Positions 28,643 through 36,949 of a stretch of DNA of 64,000 nucleotides are shown piece after piece (within the stretch, counting starts at the first letter, position 1; each line of letters opens with the position of its first letter). The stretch comes from Paenibacillus tepidiphilus (lineage in GTDB: Bacteria > Bacillota > Bacilli > Paenibacillales > Paenibacillaceae). The notes beneath the pieces are model-generated. The model was given only the letters and a program-made list of their open reading frames with translations. It was not told where the DNA came from and made no database searches. Location of the stretch: the NCBI RefSeq assembly GCF_008635795.1, contig NZ_VWRQ01000007.1, positions 62,001-126,000 on the forward strand, given 5' to 3'. The position numbers were made by a program, and so were the translations under genes.

Positions 28643-28983
28643 GTCCAGAAACAGCCTTCCTTCGGGAAGGCTGTTTTGACGTTCGGGGGATGAGAACCCC
28701 CTCGGGTTCGTTGGAGCATCCGCTTCGGGAGCACCTGCTTCGCAATCCGCCCCTTGGGGCGGTATCCCTCCCTCCTGGGACGTCCAGAAACAGCCTTCCT
28801 TCGGGAAGGCTGTTTTGACGTTCCGGGGGATGAGAAGCCCCTGGGTTCGTTGGAGCATCCGCTTCGGGAGCACCTGCTTCGCAATCCGCCCCTTGAGGCG
28901 GTATCCCTCCCTCCTGGGACGTCCAGAAACAGCCTTCCTTCGGGTAGGCTGTTTTGACGTTCGGGGGATGAGAACCCCTCAGC
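28643..28983 (+). repeat. Tandem 139-bp repeat downstream of tRNA-Arg copy 1 (2 full and 1 partial units)
   Basis: Units begin at 28643, 28782 and 28921, exactly 139 bp apart; the third stops near 28983. Each starts with a hairpin (CAGCCTTCC-TTCG-GGAAGGCTG then TTTT) that is a good intrinsic terminator, continues through a spacer with further pairing potential (CCGCCCC/GGGGCGG) and ends in TCCCTCCTGGGAC, which copies the tRNA 3' end. The third copy has one change in the terminator stem. A related but diverged array follows tRNA copy 2 at 45468. Confidence 0.9.
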
Positions 28984-28984
28984 G

Positions 28985-29020
28985 CAAAACAGGCCGCCGG
29001 AATCATCCGGCGGCCTGTGT
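28985..29020 (-). terminator. Terminator of the pst operon
   Basis: A perfect 12-bp GC-rich stem (CAGGCCGCCGGA with TCCGGCGGCCTG, loop ATCA) is followed on the minus strand by TTTTGC. It closes pstA only 27 bases after its stop, so no pstB follows. Confidence 0.85.
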
Positions 29021-29046
29021 GTCCTGTGCAGCCTGCTGCTGCGATG

Positions 29047-29928
29047 CTACCGCCCCTTGCGGCGGTTGCCGAGCCAGAGCGGGAAGCGGAACATGAAGTT
29101 GATCATCAGCACGACGAAGACCAGCACAGCCGCCGACTTGTCGGCGATCTGCCGCGCGTCTTCGACGATGGCCTCGGACTGCACATACCAGAGATGCACG
29201 GCGAGTGTCTCGCCCGGGGAGAACAGGTTGAAGTCCCACATCTCGCCGGAGGTGCTGAGTCCGGCGGTCAGGATGATGACCGCCGATTCCCCGAAGGCGC
29301 GTCCGGCCACGAGGCAGACGCCCGTTACAATGGCCGGCATCGCCACCGGCAGCACGACCTTGCGGATGACGTAGGATTTGGTCATGCCGAGCGCGTAGCC
29401 GGCTTCGCGGATCTCGCCGGGAACGGCGCGGACGGCTTCCTCCGTGACGCGCGCCAGCATCGGCAGGTTCAGCATCGCCAGGCTGACTCCGCCGCCGAGA
29501 ATGGTCAGGCCGATACCGAAGTATTCGGCAAAGATCGCCAGGCCAAGAAGGCCGAAGACAATCGACGGCACCGAGGACAGGGATTCAACGCAGATCCGCA
29601 AGGCAGCGGTGAATTTGTTGTCCGGTGCATATTCGGCCATATAGATGCCGCCGCCGATACCGATGGGGATGGAGATCACCAGCGAGATCAGCAGGATGTA
29701 GAAGGAGTTGAACAGGACCGGACCGATCCCGCCTCCCGGGTCGATCTCCTCCGGTTGCCTGATCAGGAACTCCGGCCGCAAGGACGGGAGACCTTTGCTG
29801 AGAATCGTAAAGAGCAGCCAGAAGATCAGGAGCAGCACCAGCGCACCGAGCGTATAGAAGCCGATCGTCGCCAGACGGTTCCGCCGCTGTGCCCGTGCCG
29901 AATGACGTGTACGTGTAAATCCGTTCAC
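29047..29928 (-). CDS. pstA: Phosphate ABC transporter permease PstA
   Basis: A 293-residue inner membrane permease with six predicted helices and the ABC permease loop EAVRAVPGEIREAGYALGMTK. An N-terminal helix and a periplasmic segment (PEFLIRQPEEIDPGGGIGP) are typical of PstA. It overlaps pstC by four bases. It works with PstC, PstB and PstS in high-affinity phosphate uptake, but pstB is absent from this operon. Confidence 0.94.
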   Translation of the reverse strand: MNGFTRTRHSARAQRRNRLATIGFYTLGALVLLLIFWLLFTILSKGLPSLRPEFLIRQPEEIDPGGGIGPVLFNSFYILLISLVISIPIGIGGGIYMAEYAPDNKFTAALRICVESLSSVPSIVFGLLGLAIFAEYFGIGLTILGGGVSLAMLNLPMLARVTEEAVRAVPGEIREAGYALGMTKSYVIRKVVLPVAMPAIVTGVCLVAGRAFGESAVIILTAGLSTSGEMWDFNLFSPGETLAVHLWYVQSEAIVEDARQIADKSAAVLVFVVLMINFMFRFPLWLGNRRKGR

Positions 29929-30878
29929 TGTGCGTCCCTCCTTTTGCGGCCCAGAACACGGATAATCAGAATCAGGGCGAAGGAAATAAGCAGCAGCAGA
30001 AAGGCCATCATGTGCAGTGCATAGTTCCAGTCAGAGTCAAATTCCACGTTCGAAATCTGCATCACGATGTTGCTGGTCAGCACCGATGTCGGCGTGAACA
30101 GCGATTTGGCCAGCTGCGGCGTATTGCCGATGACCATCACCACGGCCATCGTCTCGCCGATGGCGCGGGTCATGCCGAGAATCACCGCCGAGATGATTCC
30201 GCGGCTGGCCGCCGGCAGCACCACGCGCATGATGACCTGCAGACGCGTCGAGCCAAGCGCATAGGCGGCGTCCCGGTATTTGCGGGGGACGGCAACGATG
30301 GCGTCATCGCTGATCCGGCAGATCGTCGGCAGCACCATCAGTGCCAGCACCAGCGCTGCGGCCAAGACCCCGTCGCCCAGACCCTCGCCGCTGACACGGC
30401 GGAGAAAAGGCAGCAGCACCGTCAGGCCCAAATACCCGTAGACGATAGACGGAATGCCAACGAGCAGGTCAAGCACTGGCCGGATGAAGCCGGTCAGCCA
30501 CTTCGGCGCGATCTCGGCGCACAGCACCGCCATCCCCACGGAGATGGGTACGGCGATTACCAGCGTCAGCGCGGTCAGCGACAATGTATTGATGATAAAG
30601 GCCGCAGCCCCGAAGCTGCCTTCTTCCGGCGTCCAGTTAAATGAAAAGAAGAATTCCGCCAGCGAGACATTTCCGAACAAGAGCAAGGCCGTTTTTCCGA
30701 TAAAAACGATAACCAGGCCGAGCACGAAGCATAACGCAAGAATACTGAACAAGAAATAATAGCGGGACATGGTGTTGCTGAACAAATGTCTGCTGTGGCG
30801 TTTCGCGTTTATCTTTATTTTCCCCTCTGTATGCTTCTTCGGCGCCCGGGAAGCCAGGCTTTCCACATCTGCCCCCAT
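29925..30878 (-). CDS. pstC: Phosphate ABC transporter permease PstC
   Basis: A 317-residue permease with six predicted helices and the loop DAIVAVPRKYRDAAYALGSTR. I start it at the ATG at 30878, six bases after AGGAGGG, rather than at a frame opening eight codons earlier. A hydrophilic N-terminal leader of about 40 residues precedes the first helix. It pairs with PstA to form the channel. Confidence 0.94.
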   Translation of the reverse strand: MGADVESLASRAPKKHTEGKIKINAKRHSRHLFSNTMSRYYFLFSILALCFVLGLVIVFIGKTALLLFGNVSLAEFFFSFNWTPEEGSFGAAAFIINTLSLTALTLVIAVPISVGMAVLCAEIAPKWLTGFIRPVLDLLVGIPSIVYGYLGLTVLLPFLRRVSGEGLGDGVLAAALVLALMVLPTICRISDDAIVAVPRKYRDAAYALGSTRLQVIMRVVLPAASRGIISAVILGMTRAIGETMAVVMVIGNTPQLAKSLFTPTSVLTSNIVMQISNVEFDSDWNYALHMMAFLLLLISFALILIIRVLGRKRRDAQ

Positions 30879-30894
30879 ACGTTCCCTCCTGTAA

Positions 30895-30930
30895 GCGGCC
30901 ACCCCCGGAAATGGTACCGGAGCTGGCCGC
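30895..30930 (-). other. Intercistronic hairpin between pstS and pstC
   Basis: GCGGCCA and TGGCCGC pair around a 22-base loop in the 83-base pstS-pstC gap. Such hairpins often stabilise the abundant binding-protein mRNA relative to the permease part; that role is inferred. Confidence 0.55.
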
Positions 30931-30961
30931 GTTTACCTTTCAATATGAATGCCGCTACTGC

Positions 30962-31825
30962 TTAGCCCTTCATCGCCGAGATCGGGATGAATTTCAGCTT
31001 CTTCAGCGAGCCGTTCTGGAATTTCTTGCTTTGTACGTATTCGATAAATTCCTTCGTAGCGCCAGTCGGCTGGCCTTTGGTCATGTAGTAACCATACGCC
31101 CAGATCTTGTACGAACCGTTAATTACGTTGTCTGTAGTAGCTTCAATACCGTTGAATTTCACGGCTTTGATATCGCCGCCGCTAACATACACGAGGTCGA
31201 TGTAGCCGATAGAGTTAGGCGTAGTGGCTACGGCCGTCTTCATGTCGCCGCTTGATCCGGTTTCCTTGTAGTTCTTTTCTTTCTTCACGATATCGCCGCC
31301 GGCCAGTGCCTTAGCCTGGTAGTTGACGCGTGTGCCGGAGCCGAAAGAACGGGTGATGACTACGATATCGGCGTTAGAACCGCCAACATCCTTCCAGTTG
31401 GTGATTTTGCCGGAGAAAATGCCTTGCAGCTGCTCGGTGGTCAGGTTGTCTACACCGACGTTCTTGTTCACGATTGTGGCAAAAGGAATGACAGCCACTT
31501 TGTTGGCCACTTGGCCGTCAAAGGCTTTGAAGCCCGGTACGTCGATGCTCGCATCCCAGTCGCAGGCGCCGATGTCGGCGATGCCCTTCTTCACGGCCTG
31601 CGGCCCGGTTACGGAGCCTTTGCCGGAAGCGGCGATTTTTACTTTCGGATGCAGCTTCTGGAATTCCTTTGCAGCCTGCAGCGTCAGCGGCAGCAGCGCC
31701 GTCGAACCGTTGATGGTGATTTTGCCCTTAAGCGTATCAGCCGCGGAGGCTACCCCGGCAAAAGCGGTCGTTACCGCGAGAACGGCGGTCAAAGCCGTTA
31801 CCGTAAATTTTTTGAAAACCTTCAT
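30962..31825 (-). CDS. pstS: Phosphate-binding protein PstS
   Basis: A 287-residue exported binding protein with a signal peptide of about 28 residues (ending AFAGVASA). The phosphate-site motif GSTALLPL and SGKGSVTGPQAVKKGIADIG are those of PstS. The signal peptide lacks a clear lipobox Cys, unusual for a Gram-positive binding protein, so retention at the surface is unclear. It follows the stalk-domain gene by 47 bases. Confidence 0.93.
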   Translation of the reverse strand: MKVFKKFTVTALTAVLAVTTAFAGVASAADTLKGKITINGSTALLPLTLQAAKEFQKLHPKVKIAASGKGSVTGPQAVKKGIADIGACDWDASIDVPGFKAFDGQVANKVAVIPFATIVNKNVGVDNLTTEQLQGIFSGKITNWKDVGGSNADIVVITRSFGSGTRVNYQAKALAGGDIVKKEKNYKETGSSGDMKTAVATTPNSIGYIDLVYVSGGDIKAVKFNGIEATTDNVINGSYKIWAYGYYMTKGQPTGATKEFIEYVQSKKFQNGSLKKLKFIPISAMKG

Positions 31826-31872
31826 TGTTGAATTCTCCTTCCGGCGGTTTACGCCGTTAATGTTGTGAATGC

Positions 31873-33282
31873 TTATTTCGTGATTTGTAGTGCCTTGCCG
31901 TTCTGGATCAGGAACACTTTGCCATCGCTGACGATTGCCAGCTTGCTGCCGTCATGGCTTACCGCTACCTCGGATACATCCTCAGCTGTGCGGTACAGCT
32001 CTGTTGCGGTACCTGCAGGAGTAACGGAGTAAATCACAGTGCTGCCGTCCGCAGTCAATCCGGATACGACGAGCCCGCCGGTAACCGGCGCTGCCCAGTT
32101 CGCTTCGGCATTCAGAGCAATAGTGGAAGCCGTGCCGTCAGCGGCAATCGACTTCAGGACATTGGCTGCCGAGCCTTCCGGATCAGCGCTCAGGTAGACG
32201 ACACCGCTGCCCAGAATCTCAGGATACAGCTTGTTATCAAGCGAGGTGGTCAGTGCGGCCGGCTTGGCATCTTTGACGGTCAGATCCAGCTTGTACAGCT
32301 GCTCTCCCGCTTTGCTGAAGTCCACGGTCAAGGAATCTTCCGTGCTGTCGGCATCGTTCTTGGCCACACCGGTAACGTTAACGATGTACACGATGCTCTT
32401 CTGATCGGCGGCTACGCGCAGTTCGGATTTGTTCTCGACTTTGTCGGCCAGGACACTGGAAATCGCACCGGTTTCTACGTTTACTTTAGCGATTTTCTCC
32501 TGCTTGTCGCCCTGGACGAAGTAGATGTTCTTGCCGTCCGTTGACCAGACCAGATCCGTCTTCACGGTGGTATCGCTGCCGAGCGCTTTGATCGCCCCGC
32601 TGTTCAGGTTGATCAATTGAAGCTGGCCGTTCTCGTCACTGAATGCGCCCCACTGCTGGTCGGCGGAAACGGCGAAGCCAGGTGCACTGTCGTCGGAAGA
32701 GAATAATTCGTAATTGCCGGGAATACTGTCAAATTTATAGAGCAGTGCGGCTTCAGCATCGCTCTTCGAAGCAATCAGGCTGCCGCCGGCATTCCAGCTA
32801 AGGGTATCGAACTGTCCTTCCGGCCGGGCAAAGCTGAGAATGGTTCCTGCCGTGCTGTCCAGCTCGCCGCCAAGTGCGGTAACCAGCTTCGTCAGCTCCA
32901 CATAAACCTTGTCGTTATGAATGACAGGAACCGCGGTAAATTGCAGGGATTCCCCGTCTACCACATAGCTGGTTTGGCCTGTCCGAATTTGTACATTATG
33001 TAGGCCCTTGCTGTCGTTCAGTTCGTAACCGTTAGCGCCTGCCACCACCTTGGCGCCGAGTTCTCCGGCAACCTGGCTGAGCGAGTACAACTTATATCCG
33101 CTGCTGTCAATGGTACTGAGCGTGACCGGAGCACCGTTAATCGTCCATGTCGCCGAGCCCACTTTCACCGCAGTTTTGACAGCGGCAGCGCTGACCGTGC
33201 TCTCTGCAGCCAAAATACTGCCCGCTCCCCCCGTTACAAGAAGTGCACTGGCTACAGCCGCACTGAACCATTTACTTTTCAT
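31873..33282 (-). CDS. Secreted stalk-domain (copper-amine-oxidase-N) protein with TolB-like repeats
   Basis: A 469-residue exported protein: signal peptide to about residue 27 (SILAAES), a stalk-like region near 40-150 (YSLSQVAGELGAKVV, VYVELTKLVTALGGEL), then repeated beta-strand units such as WSTDGKNIYFVQGDKQEKI and VSHDGSKLAIVSDGKVFLI, which resemble TolB/WD40-type propeller blades. It is the first gene of the pst transcript, behind a Pho-box-like array. A role in phosphate sensing or scavenging is suggested only by that position. Confidence 0.65.
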   Translation of the reverse strand: MKSKWFSAAVASALLVTGGAGSILAAESTVSAAAVKTAVKVGSATWTINGAPVTLSTIDSSGYKLYSLSQVAGELGAKVVAGANGYELNDSKGLHNVQIRTGQTSYVVDGESLQFTAVPVIHNDKVYVELTKLVTALGGELDSTAGTILSFARPEGQFDTLSWNAGGSLIASKSDAEAALLYKFDSIPGNYELFSSDDSAPGFAVSADQQWGAFSDENGQLQLINLNSGAIKALGSDTTVKTDLVWSTDGKNIYFVQGDKQEKIAKVNVETGAISSVLADKVENKSELRVAADQKSIVYIVNVTGVAKNDADSTEDSLTVDFSKAGEQLYKLDLTVKDAKPAALTTSLDNKLYPEILGSGVVYLSADPEGSAANVLKSIAADGTASTIALNAEANWAAPVTGGLVVSGLTADGSTVIYSVTPAGTATELYRTAEDVSEVAVSHDGSKLAIVSDGKVFLIQNGKALQITK

Positions 33283-33380
33283 CAATTCGATTCACCCTTT
33301 TCGTATAGGTAACTGCTACTGTTATTTTCATCCACGAATGTGAAATCTGTTGCGGAGGAATGTTATGGAAATATTAAGTA

Positions 33381-33416
33381 AAACAAAAGACCGCCTCCAA
33401 AATACCCGGAGGTCGG
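33381..33416 (-). terminator. Intrinsic terminator of the small lipoprotein gene
   Basis: CCG-CCTCC pairs with GGAGG-CGG (one bulged T) and is followed on the minus strand by TCTTTTGTTTT. The -10 region proposed for the pst transcript overlaps this hairpin. Confidence 0.7.
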
Positions 33417-33423
33417 CCCTAAA

Positions 33424-33451
33424 GTAAATTCCATGTTAAACTTGCCTTAAA
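33424..33451 (-). promoter_or_regulatory. Pho-box-like direct repeats upstream of the pst transcript
   Basis: On the minus strand TTTAAG, TTTAAC and ATTTAC begin at 33451, 33440 and 33429, exactly 11 bp apart, as PhoP half-sites (TT-A/C/T-A-C/T-A) do in Bacillus. A TATTTT hexamer follows 19 bases after the last repeat. This would place the whole stalk-pstSCA transcript under PhoP; the match is good in spacing but imperfect in sequence. Confidence 0.55.
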
Positions 33452-33477
33452 ATTGAACTAATCGCACAGCATACCTG

Positions 33478-33918
33478 TCAATTCTCCATCCAGGTGACAA
33501 TAATTTCGGCATCCCCCGGCTGGACAGCGGAGCTGCTGCCAATGATGGAGTAGGAGTAGTTGCCGGATACTTTGCCGCGAATCAGGAGATTATCCGGCTC
33601 TACGATCAAGGTGCCGTGCTCCAATTGCTTCTCGCCGATATATTTCTGATATGTACTGCCCAGCAGGGTCATGCTCTCCGTGGTCTCATAGATCAGCATC
33701 GCAGATTTCTTCCCGTCTACCAGCTTCGCTTCCGTAAAAGTAATGCCCGCCTCAAGCGGTATCGGCAGATCCTTCGGGAGATACGGAGCCTCCGTACTCA
33801 CAGATTCCGGCAAGGTACTGAAATGGGATACGCCTGCCTCCTTGGCGGCTGTACTGCAGGCACTAAGCGATGCCGTTATTAATACCAGAGGAATAAGACT
33901 TCCTAAGCGAACAGCCAT
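33478..33918 (-). CDS. Small predicted lipoprotein, unknown function
   Basis: A 146-residue protein with a lipoprotein signal peptide ending in LSAC (Cys21). I start it at the ATG at 33918, seven bases after AAGGAGGT; a longer frame upstream would bury the signal. The mature part contains beta-strand-like segments (SAMLIYETTES, LEHGTLIVEPDNLLIRGKV) and no motif I recognise. It is monocistronic, with its own terminator, and divergent from the ABC exporter genes. Confidence 0.65.
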   Translation of the reverse strand: MAVRLGSLIPLVLITASLSACSTAAKEAGVSHFSTLPESVSTEAPYLPKDLPIPLEAGITFTEAKLVDGKKSAMLIYETTESMTLLGSTYQKYIGEKQLEHGTLIVEPDNLLIRGKVSGNYSYSIIGSSSAVQPGDAEIIVTWMEN

Positions 33919-34044
33919 CAATGAACCTCCTTCAATGAATGAAATCAGGTAACCGAGCGATACACAGCTACCCTTAATTAACCCAATACTTCCCAGCGCA
34001 ATCAATTATGTAAAATTTAAAATATTCTTCGGCGAACAATTTCA

Positions 34045-34073
34045 TTTACAACATAGTCTGGCGGCACTATTAT
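34045..34073 (+). promoter_or_regulatory. Promoter of the ABC exporter-TetR operon
   Basis: TTTACA, a 17-base spacer and TATTAT on the plus strand; a second -10 option, TATAAT, overlaps it at 34071-34076. Confidence 0.7.
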
Positions 34074-34074
34074 A

Positions 34075-34094
34075 ATGAGTGAGCGCTCACTCAT
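34075..34094. promoter_or_regulatory. TetR-type operator, perfect 20-bp palindrome
   Basis: ATGAGTGAGC followed at once by GCTCACTCAT is a perfect inverted repeat. It begins right at the -10 and covers the expected transcription start, so a bound repressor would block initiation. The TetR-family gene at the end of the same operon is the obvious candidate to bind it. Confidence 0.82.
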
Positions 34095-34120
34095 ACTCTG
34101 AAAGAAGCGAGGAGATTGGC

Positions 34121-34852
34121 ATGAACGTGGTTCATCCTGTGCTATCCGTCCGCCATGTCGGCAAGGCTTTTGGGAAAAAAGAGGTGCTTCGCGATATCAG
34201 CCTTCAGGTGGAGGGTGCGGAAACTTTTGGCATCCTTGGGCCTTCCGGCTCGGGCAAGACGACTCTTGTGAAGCTGCTGGCCGGCATTGATGAAGCAACT
34301 ACCGGCGAGGTCCGGGTGCTCGGAACAACAATGCCCAAGCTGTCCGTGCTGCAAAAAATCGGCTATATGGCCCAGTCCGATGCACTGTACAGCGAATTAA
34401 CCGCCAAAGAAAATCTGGAGTTCTTCGCCGCGCTGTATGGTCTGAAGGACGGCAACCGTACACGCCGGATCGGCGACGTCATGGAGCTTGTGGACCTGCA
34501 GGAGCATCTGAACAAACGGGTGGACCAGTATTCCGGCGGAATGAAACGGCGCCTCTCCCTCGCTATCGCCCTGCTGCACGAGCCGCCGCTGCTGCTGCTT
34601 GACGAGCCCACGGTCGGCATTGATCCGCTGCTGCGCCAGGCGATCTGGACGGAGCTTAAAGGCTTGAACCGCAAGGGCACGACGATCGTACTGACGACCC
34701 ATGTCATGGATGAAGCCGGGAAATGCGACCGTCTGGCAATGATCCGGGAAGGCCGGCTTCTGGCGGTAGACACCCCCGCAGGAGTGCTAAAGGCTGCCGG
34801 TGCAGCTTCCTTAGAGGAAGCATTCCTGTATTACGGAGGTGCCCGCCCATGA
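34121..34852 (+). CDS. ABC transporter ATP-binding protein (drug/antibiotic exporter type)
   Basis: A 243-residue ATPase with Walker A GPSGSGKTT, signature YSGGMKRRLSLA, Walker B LLLLDEP and the switch His in VLTTHVMDEA. The start is the ATG at 34121 behind GAGGAG. It pairs with the ABC-2 permease whose start overlaps its stop by four bases. The CcmA/DrrA-like signature suggests export of lipophilic compounds; the substrate is unknown. Confidence 0.92.
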   Translation: MNVVHPVLSVRHVGKAFGKKEVLRDISLQVEGAETFGILGPSGSGKTTLVKLLAGIDEATTGEVRVLGTTMPKLSVLQKIGYMAQSDALYSELTAKENLEFFAALYGLKDGNRTRRIGDVMELVDLQEHLNKRVDQYSGGMKRRLSLAIALLHEPPLLLLDEPTVGIDPLLRQAIWTELKGLNRKGTTIVLTTHVMDEAGKCDRLAMIREGRLLAVDTPAGVLKAAGAASLEEAFLYYGGARP

Positions 34853-35898
34853 GAATCCGTGCAATTGCCCTGCGAATCCTCCGGCAATTCATTCATGACA
34901 AGCGGACCATGGCCCTGATGTTCATAGCACCGCTGCTGGTACTCAGTCTGATGAACCTCGTCTTTAATGGCGATAAATATACACCGAAGCTGGGGCTGGA
35001 GAAGAGTATGGTGCTGTACGCAGACAGGCTTGCCAGCCTGGATGTGGATATTACTACATACTCAGATGCCGCCGAAGGAGACGCAGCGCTCCGTAGCGGT
35101 GAGATTGACGCCTTCATCAAGCTGGAAGCTGCTGGCCCCAAGGTCATCCTGGAAGGCAGCAATCCGGCCGCCAATCAGGCGGTGCTGGTGGTGCTGCAGG
35201 ACCTGTTCTCGCAGCCGGAACCGGCTGAGGCTGCCGGCGGACTTCAAGACGCGCCGGTTAGACCCGAGATCAGTTATTTGTACGGCGCGGAAGAGATGAA
35301 GACCATTGACCGATACGGCCCGATCATGATCGGGGTGTTCGTGTTCTTCTTCGTCTTTCTGATCGCCGGCGTCTCCCTCCTGCGTGAACGGACCAGCGGC
35401 ACTTTGGAGCGGCTGCTCTCCACTCCGCTGCAGCGCCGGGAAATTGTACTGGGTTATGTGCTGGGCTTCGGACTCTTCACAGTGCTGCAGGCGCTGCTCA
35501 TCTCCTGGTTCTCCATCAAGGTACTGGGCATCATGATGGCCGGCAGCTTCATGTATGTTCTGCTGATTACCCTGCTGATGGCGCTGACGGCGCTTACCTT
35601 GGGAACCCTGCTCTCCGCCTTCGCCGCCAATGAACTGCAAATGATCCAGTTCATCCCGCTGGTCATCGTGCCGCAAATTTTTCTCAGCGGGCTGTTCCCG
35701 CTCGATACACTTCCGCTCTGGCTGCAGCGGCTTGGTCTGTTGACCCCGATCTACTACGGCTCCGAGGCGCTGATGGACATTATGATCCGGGGCAAGGGCT
35801 GGAGCGCAATCTCGCTGAATGTGATGATCCTCCTGGGCTTCTCTCTCTTGTTCATGGCGCTGAACGTCCTCGCTCTCCGCAAGCACCGCCGAATGTAA
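34849..35898 (+). CDS. ABC-2 type permease (YhgE/NatB-like exporter subunit)
   Basis: A 349-residue permease: one N-terminal helix (about 22-40), an extracytoplasmic domain of about 130 residues, then five or six helices in the C-terminal half, with LRERTSGTLERLLSTPLQRR between helices, a hallmark of ABC-2 permeases. The start overlaps the ATPase stop (ATGA) and has GGAGGT upstream. It should act as a homodimer with the ATPase. Confidence 0.9.
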   Translation: MRIRAIALRILRQFIHDKRTMALMFIAPLLVLSLMNLVFNGDKYTPKLGLEKSMVLYADRLASLDVDITTYSDAAEGDAALRSGEIDAFIKLEAAGPKVILEGSNPAANQAVLVVLQDLFSQPEPAEAAGGLQDAPVRPEISYLYGAEEMKTIDRYGPIMIGVFVFFFVFLIAGVSLLRERTSGTLERLLSTPLQRREIVLGYVLGFGLFTVLQALLISWFSIKVLGIMMAGSFMYVLLITLLMALTALTLGTLLSAFAANELQMIQFIPLVIVPQIFLSGLFPLDTLPLWLQRLGLLTPIYYGSEALMDIMIRGKGWSAISLNVMILLGFSLLFMALNVLALRKHRRM

Positions 35899-35957
35899 CT
35901 TGGACTGCGCCTATGGTAAACTAACAAAAAGCCCGTACTTGTGGAGGTTCTGTTGAC

Positions 35958-36650
35958 ATGGAGAAGACTGGCACCGCCGGAGGGCCGGAGCAAGAAGAAT
36001 GGATGAAGGAACTGCTCGATCTGGGCCGGGAGGAAGAGATGACGCCAAGGCAGCTTGCCATCGTGCAGGCGGCGATCGAGATTTTTGCCGAAAAAGGATA
36101 TTCTGCCGCTTCAACCAGCGAAATCGCCCGCAAAGCGGGGGTGGCGGAGGGCACGATCTTCCGTTACTACAAAACAAAAAAAGACCTGCTGCTCTCGATT
36201 GTAGGCGGAACGATGAGCCGCATGGTCGCTCCGTTTGTGATGCGCAAATTTGGCGGCGTGCTGGATGAGCCGGGAAGCAGCTATGAGGAGTTTCTGCGGG
36301 CTTTCATGCATAACCGGCTGGATTTCTCCAAGGAGCATTTCAATATCCTGCGCATTCTGCTTCAGGAGATACCGTTTCAGCCCGTGCTGCGGGAGCAGTT
36401 TATGGAGAATGTGACAAGTAAGGTGCTGGAGCGCGTCACGTCCATTACGGAGCATTTTAAAGCCAAGGGCGAAATCAGGGCCGTTCCCACCCCGCCGCTG
36501 CTGCGGTTCACCATTTCCTCGATTATCGGCTTTTTGCTGACACGCCTGCTCTTTATGCCTGACCACGACTGGAATGATGAACAGGAAATCGAATGGTTGA
36601 TAGACTTTATTCTGCATGGTATCGGCGAGCCGCAAAGCGATCAGTCCTGA
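35958..36650 (+). CDS. TetR/AcrR family transcriptional regulator
   Basis: A 230-residue regulator with the TetR helix-turn-helix at about 30-78 (IVQAAIEIFAEKGYSAAST, EIARKAGVAEGTIFRYYKTK) and a helical ligand-binding C-terminal domain. It follows the exporter genes by 59 bases with its own GGAGG and most likely represses the operon through the palindrome at 34075-34094. The inducing ligand is probably what the pump exports. Confidence 0.92.
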   Translation: MEKTGTAGGPEQEEWMKELLDLGREEEMTPRQLAIVQAAIEIFAEKGYSAASTSEIARKAGVAEGTIFRYYKTKKDLLLSIVGGTMSRMVAPFVMRKFGGVLDEPGSSYEEFLRAFMHNRLDFSKEHFNILRILLQEIPFQPVLREQFMENVTSKVLERVTSITEHFKAKGEIRAVPTPPLLRFTISSIIGFLLTRLLFMPDHDWNDEQEIEWLIDFILHGIGEPQSDQS

Positions 36651-36686
36651 GGCTTGATAGAAGCTTACACACGGCAAGAACTCCAG

Positions 36687-36725
36687 AAAGCTATCCTGCG
36701 GCATAAGCCTGAGGATGGCTTTTTG
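36687..36725 (+). terminator. Terminator of the ABC exporter-TetR operon
   Basis: AAAGCTATCCT pairs with AGGATGGCTTT over 11 bp (one G-U) with a 14-base loop, followed by Ts. The 299-base gap to the next gene otherwise holds only the promoter below. Confidence 0.8.
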
Positions 36726-36825
36726 GGCTGCCGTTTGCCTCGCTTCAGATGCCGATCCGAATTCGCAGCCTACAGATCTTATTTTGGCAAAAAAAACCGA
36801 CGGGCAAGAAGCGCTGCTTTGGACT

Positions 36826-36853
36826 TTGAAGCGCACATCTGTTCTGATATGAT
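36826..36853 (+). promoter_or_regulatory. Likely promoter of the SWIM-SNF2 gene
   Basis: TTGAAG, a 16-base spacer and TATGAT on the plus strand, about 96 bases upstream of the GTG start. Confidence 0.5.
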
Positions 36854-36949
36854 AAAGACATTGAGCGTGGTTACGGATGGTTGACGAGGATATAACCAGG
36901 GATTACGGATCGTCGGCCAAGTTTAGGCGGATAAGGAAGTGAGCGTATA

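Noticed and set aside
28462..29006. Minus-strand frames over tRNA-Arg copy 1 and its repeats (with a TSQEGFEPPTVR-type end)
   Set aside because: Antisense of a tRNA and of tandem repeats; such frames are a well-known annotation artefact around tRNA genes.
36654..36884. Short frame between tetR and the SNF2 gene
   Set aside because: It runs through the intrinsic terminator and the next promoter and has no ribosome binding site.
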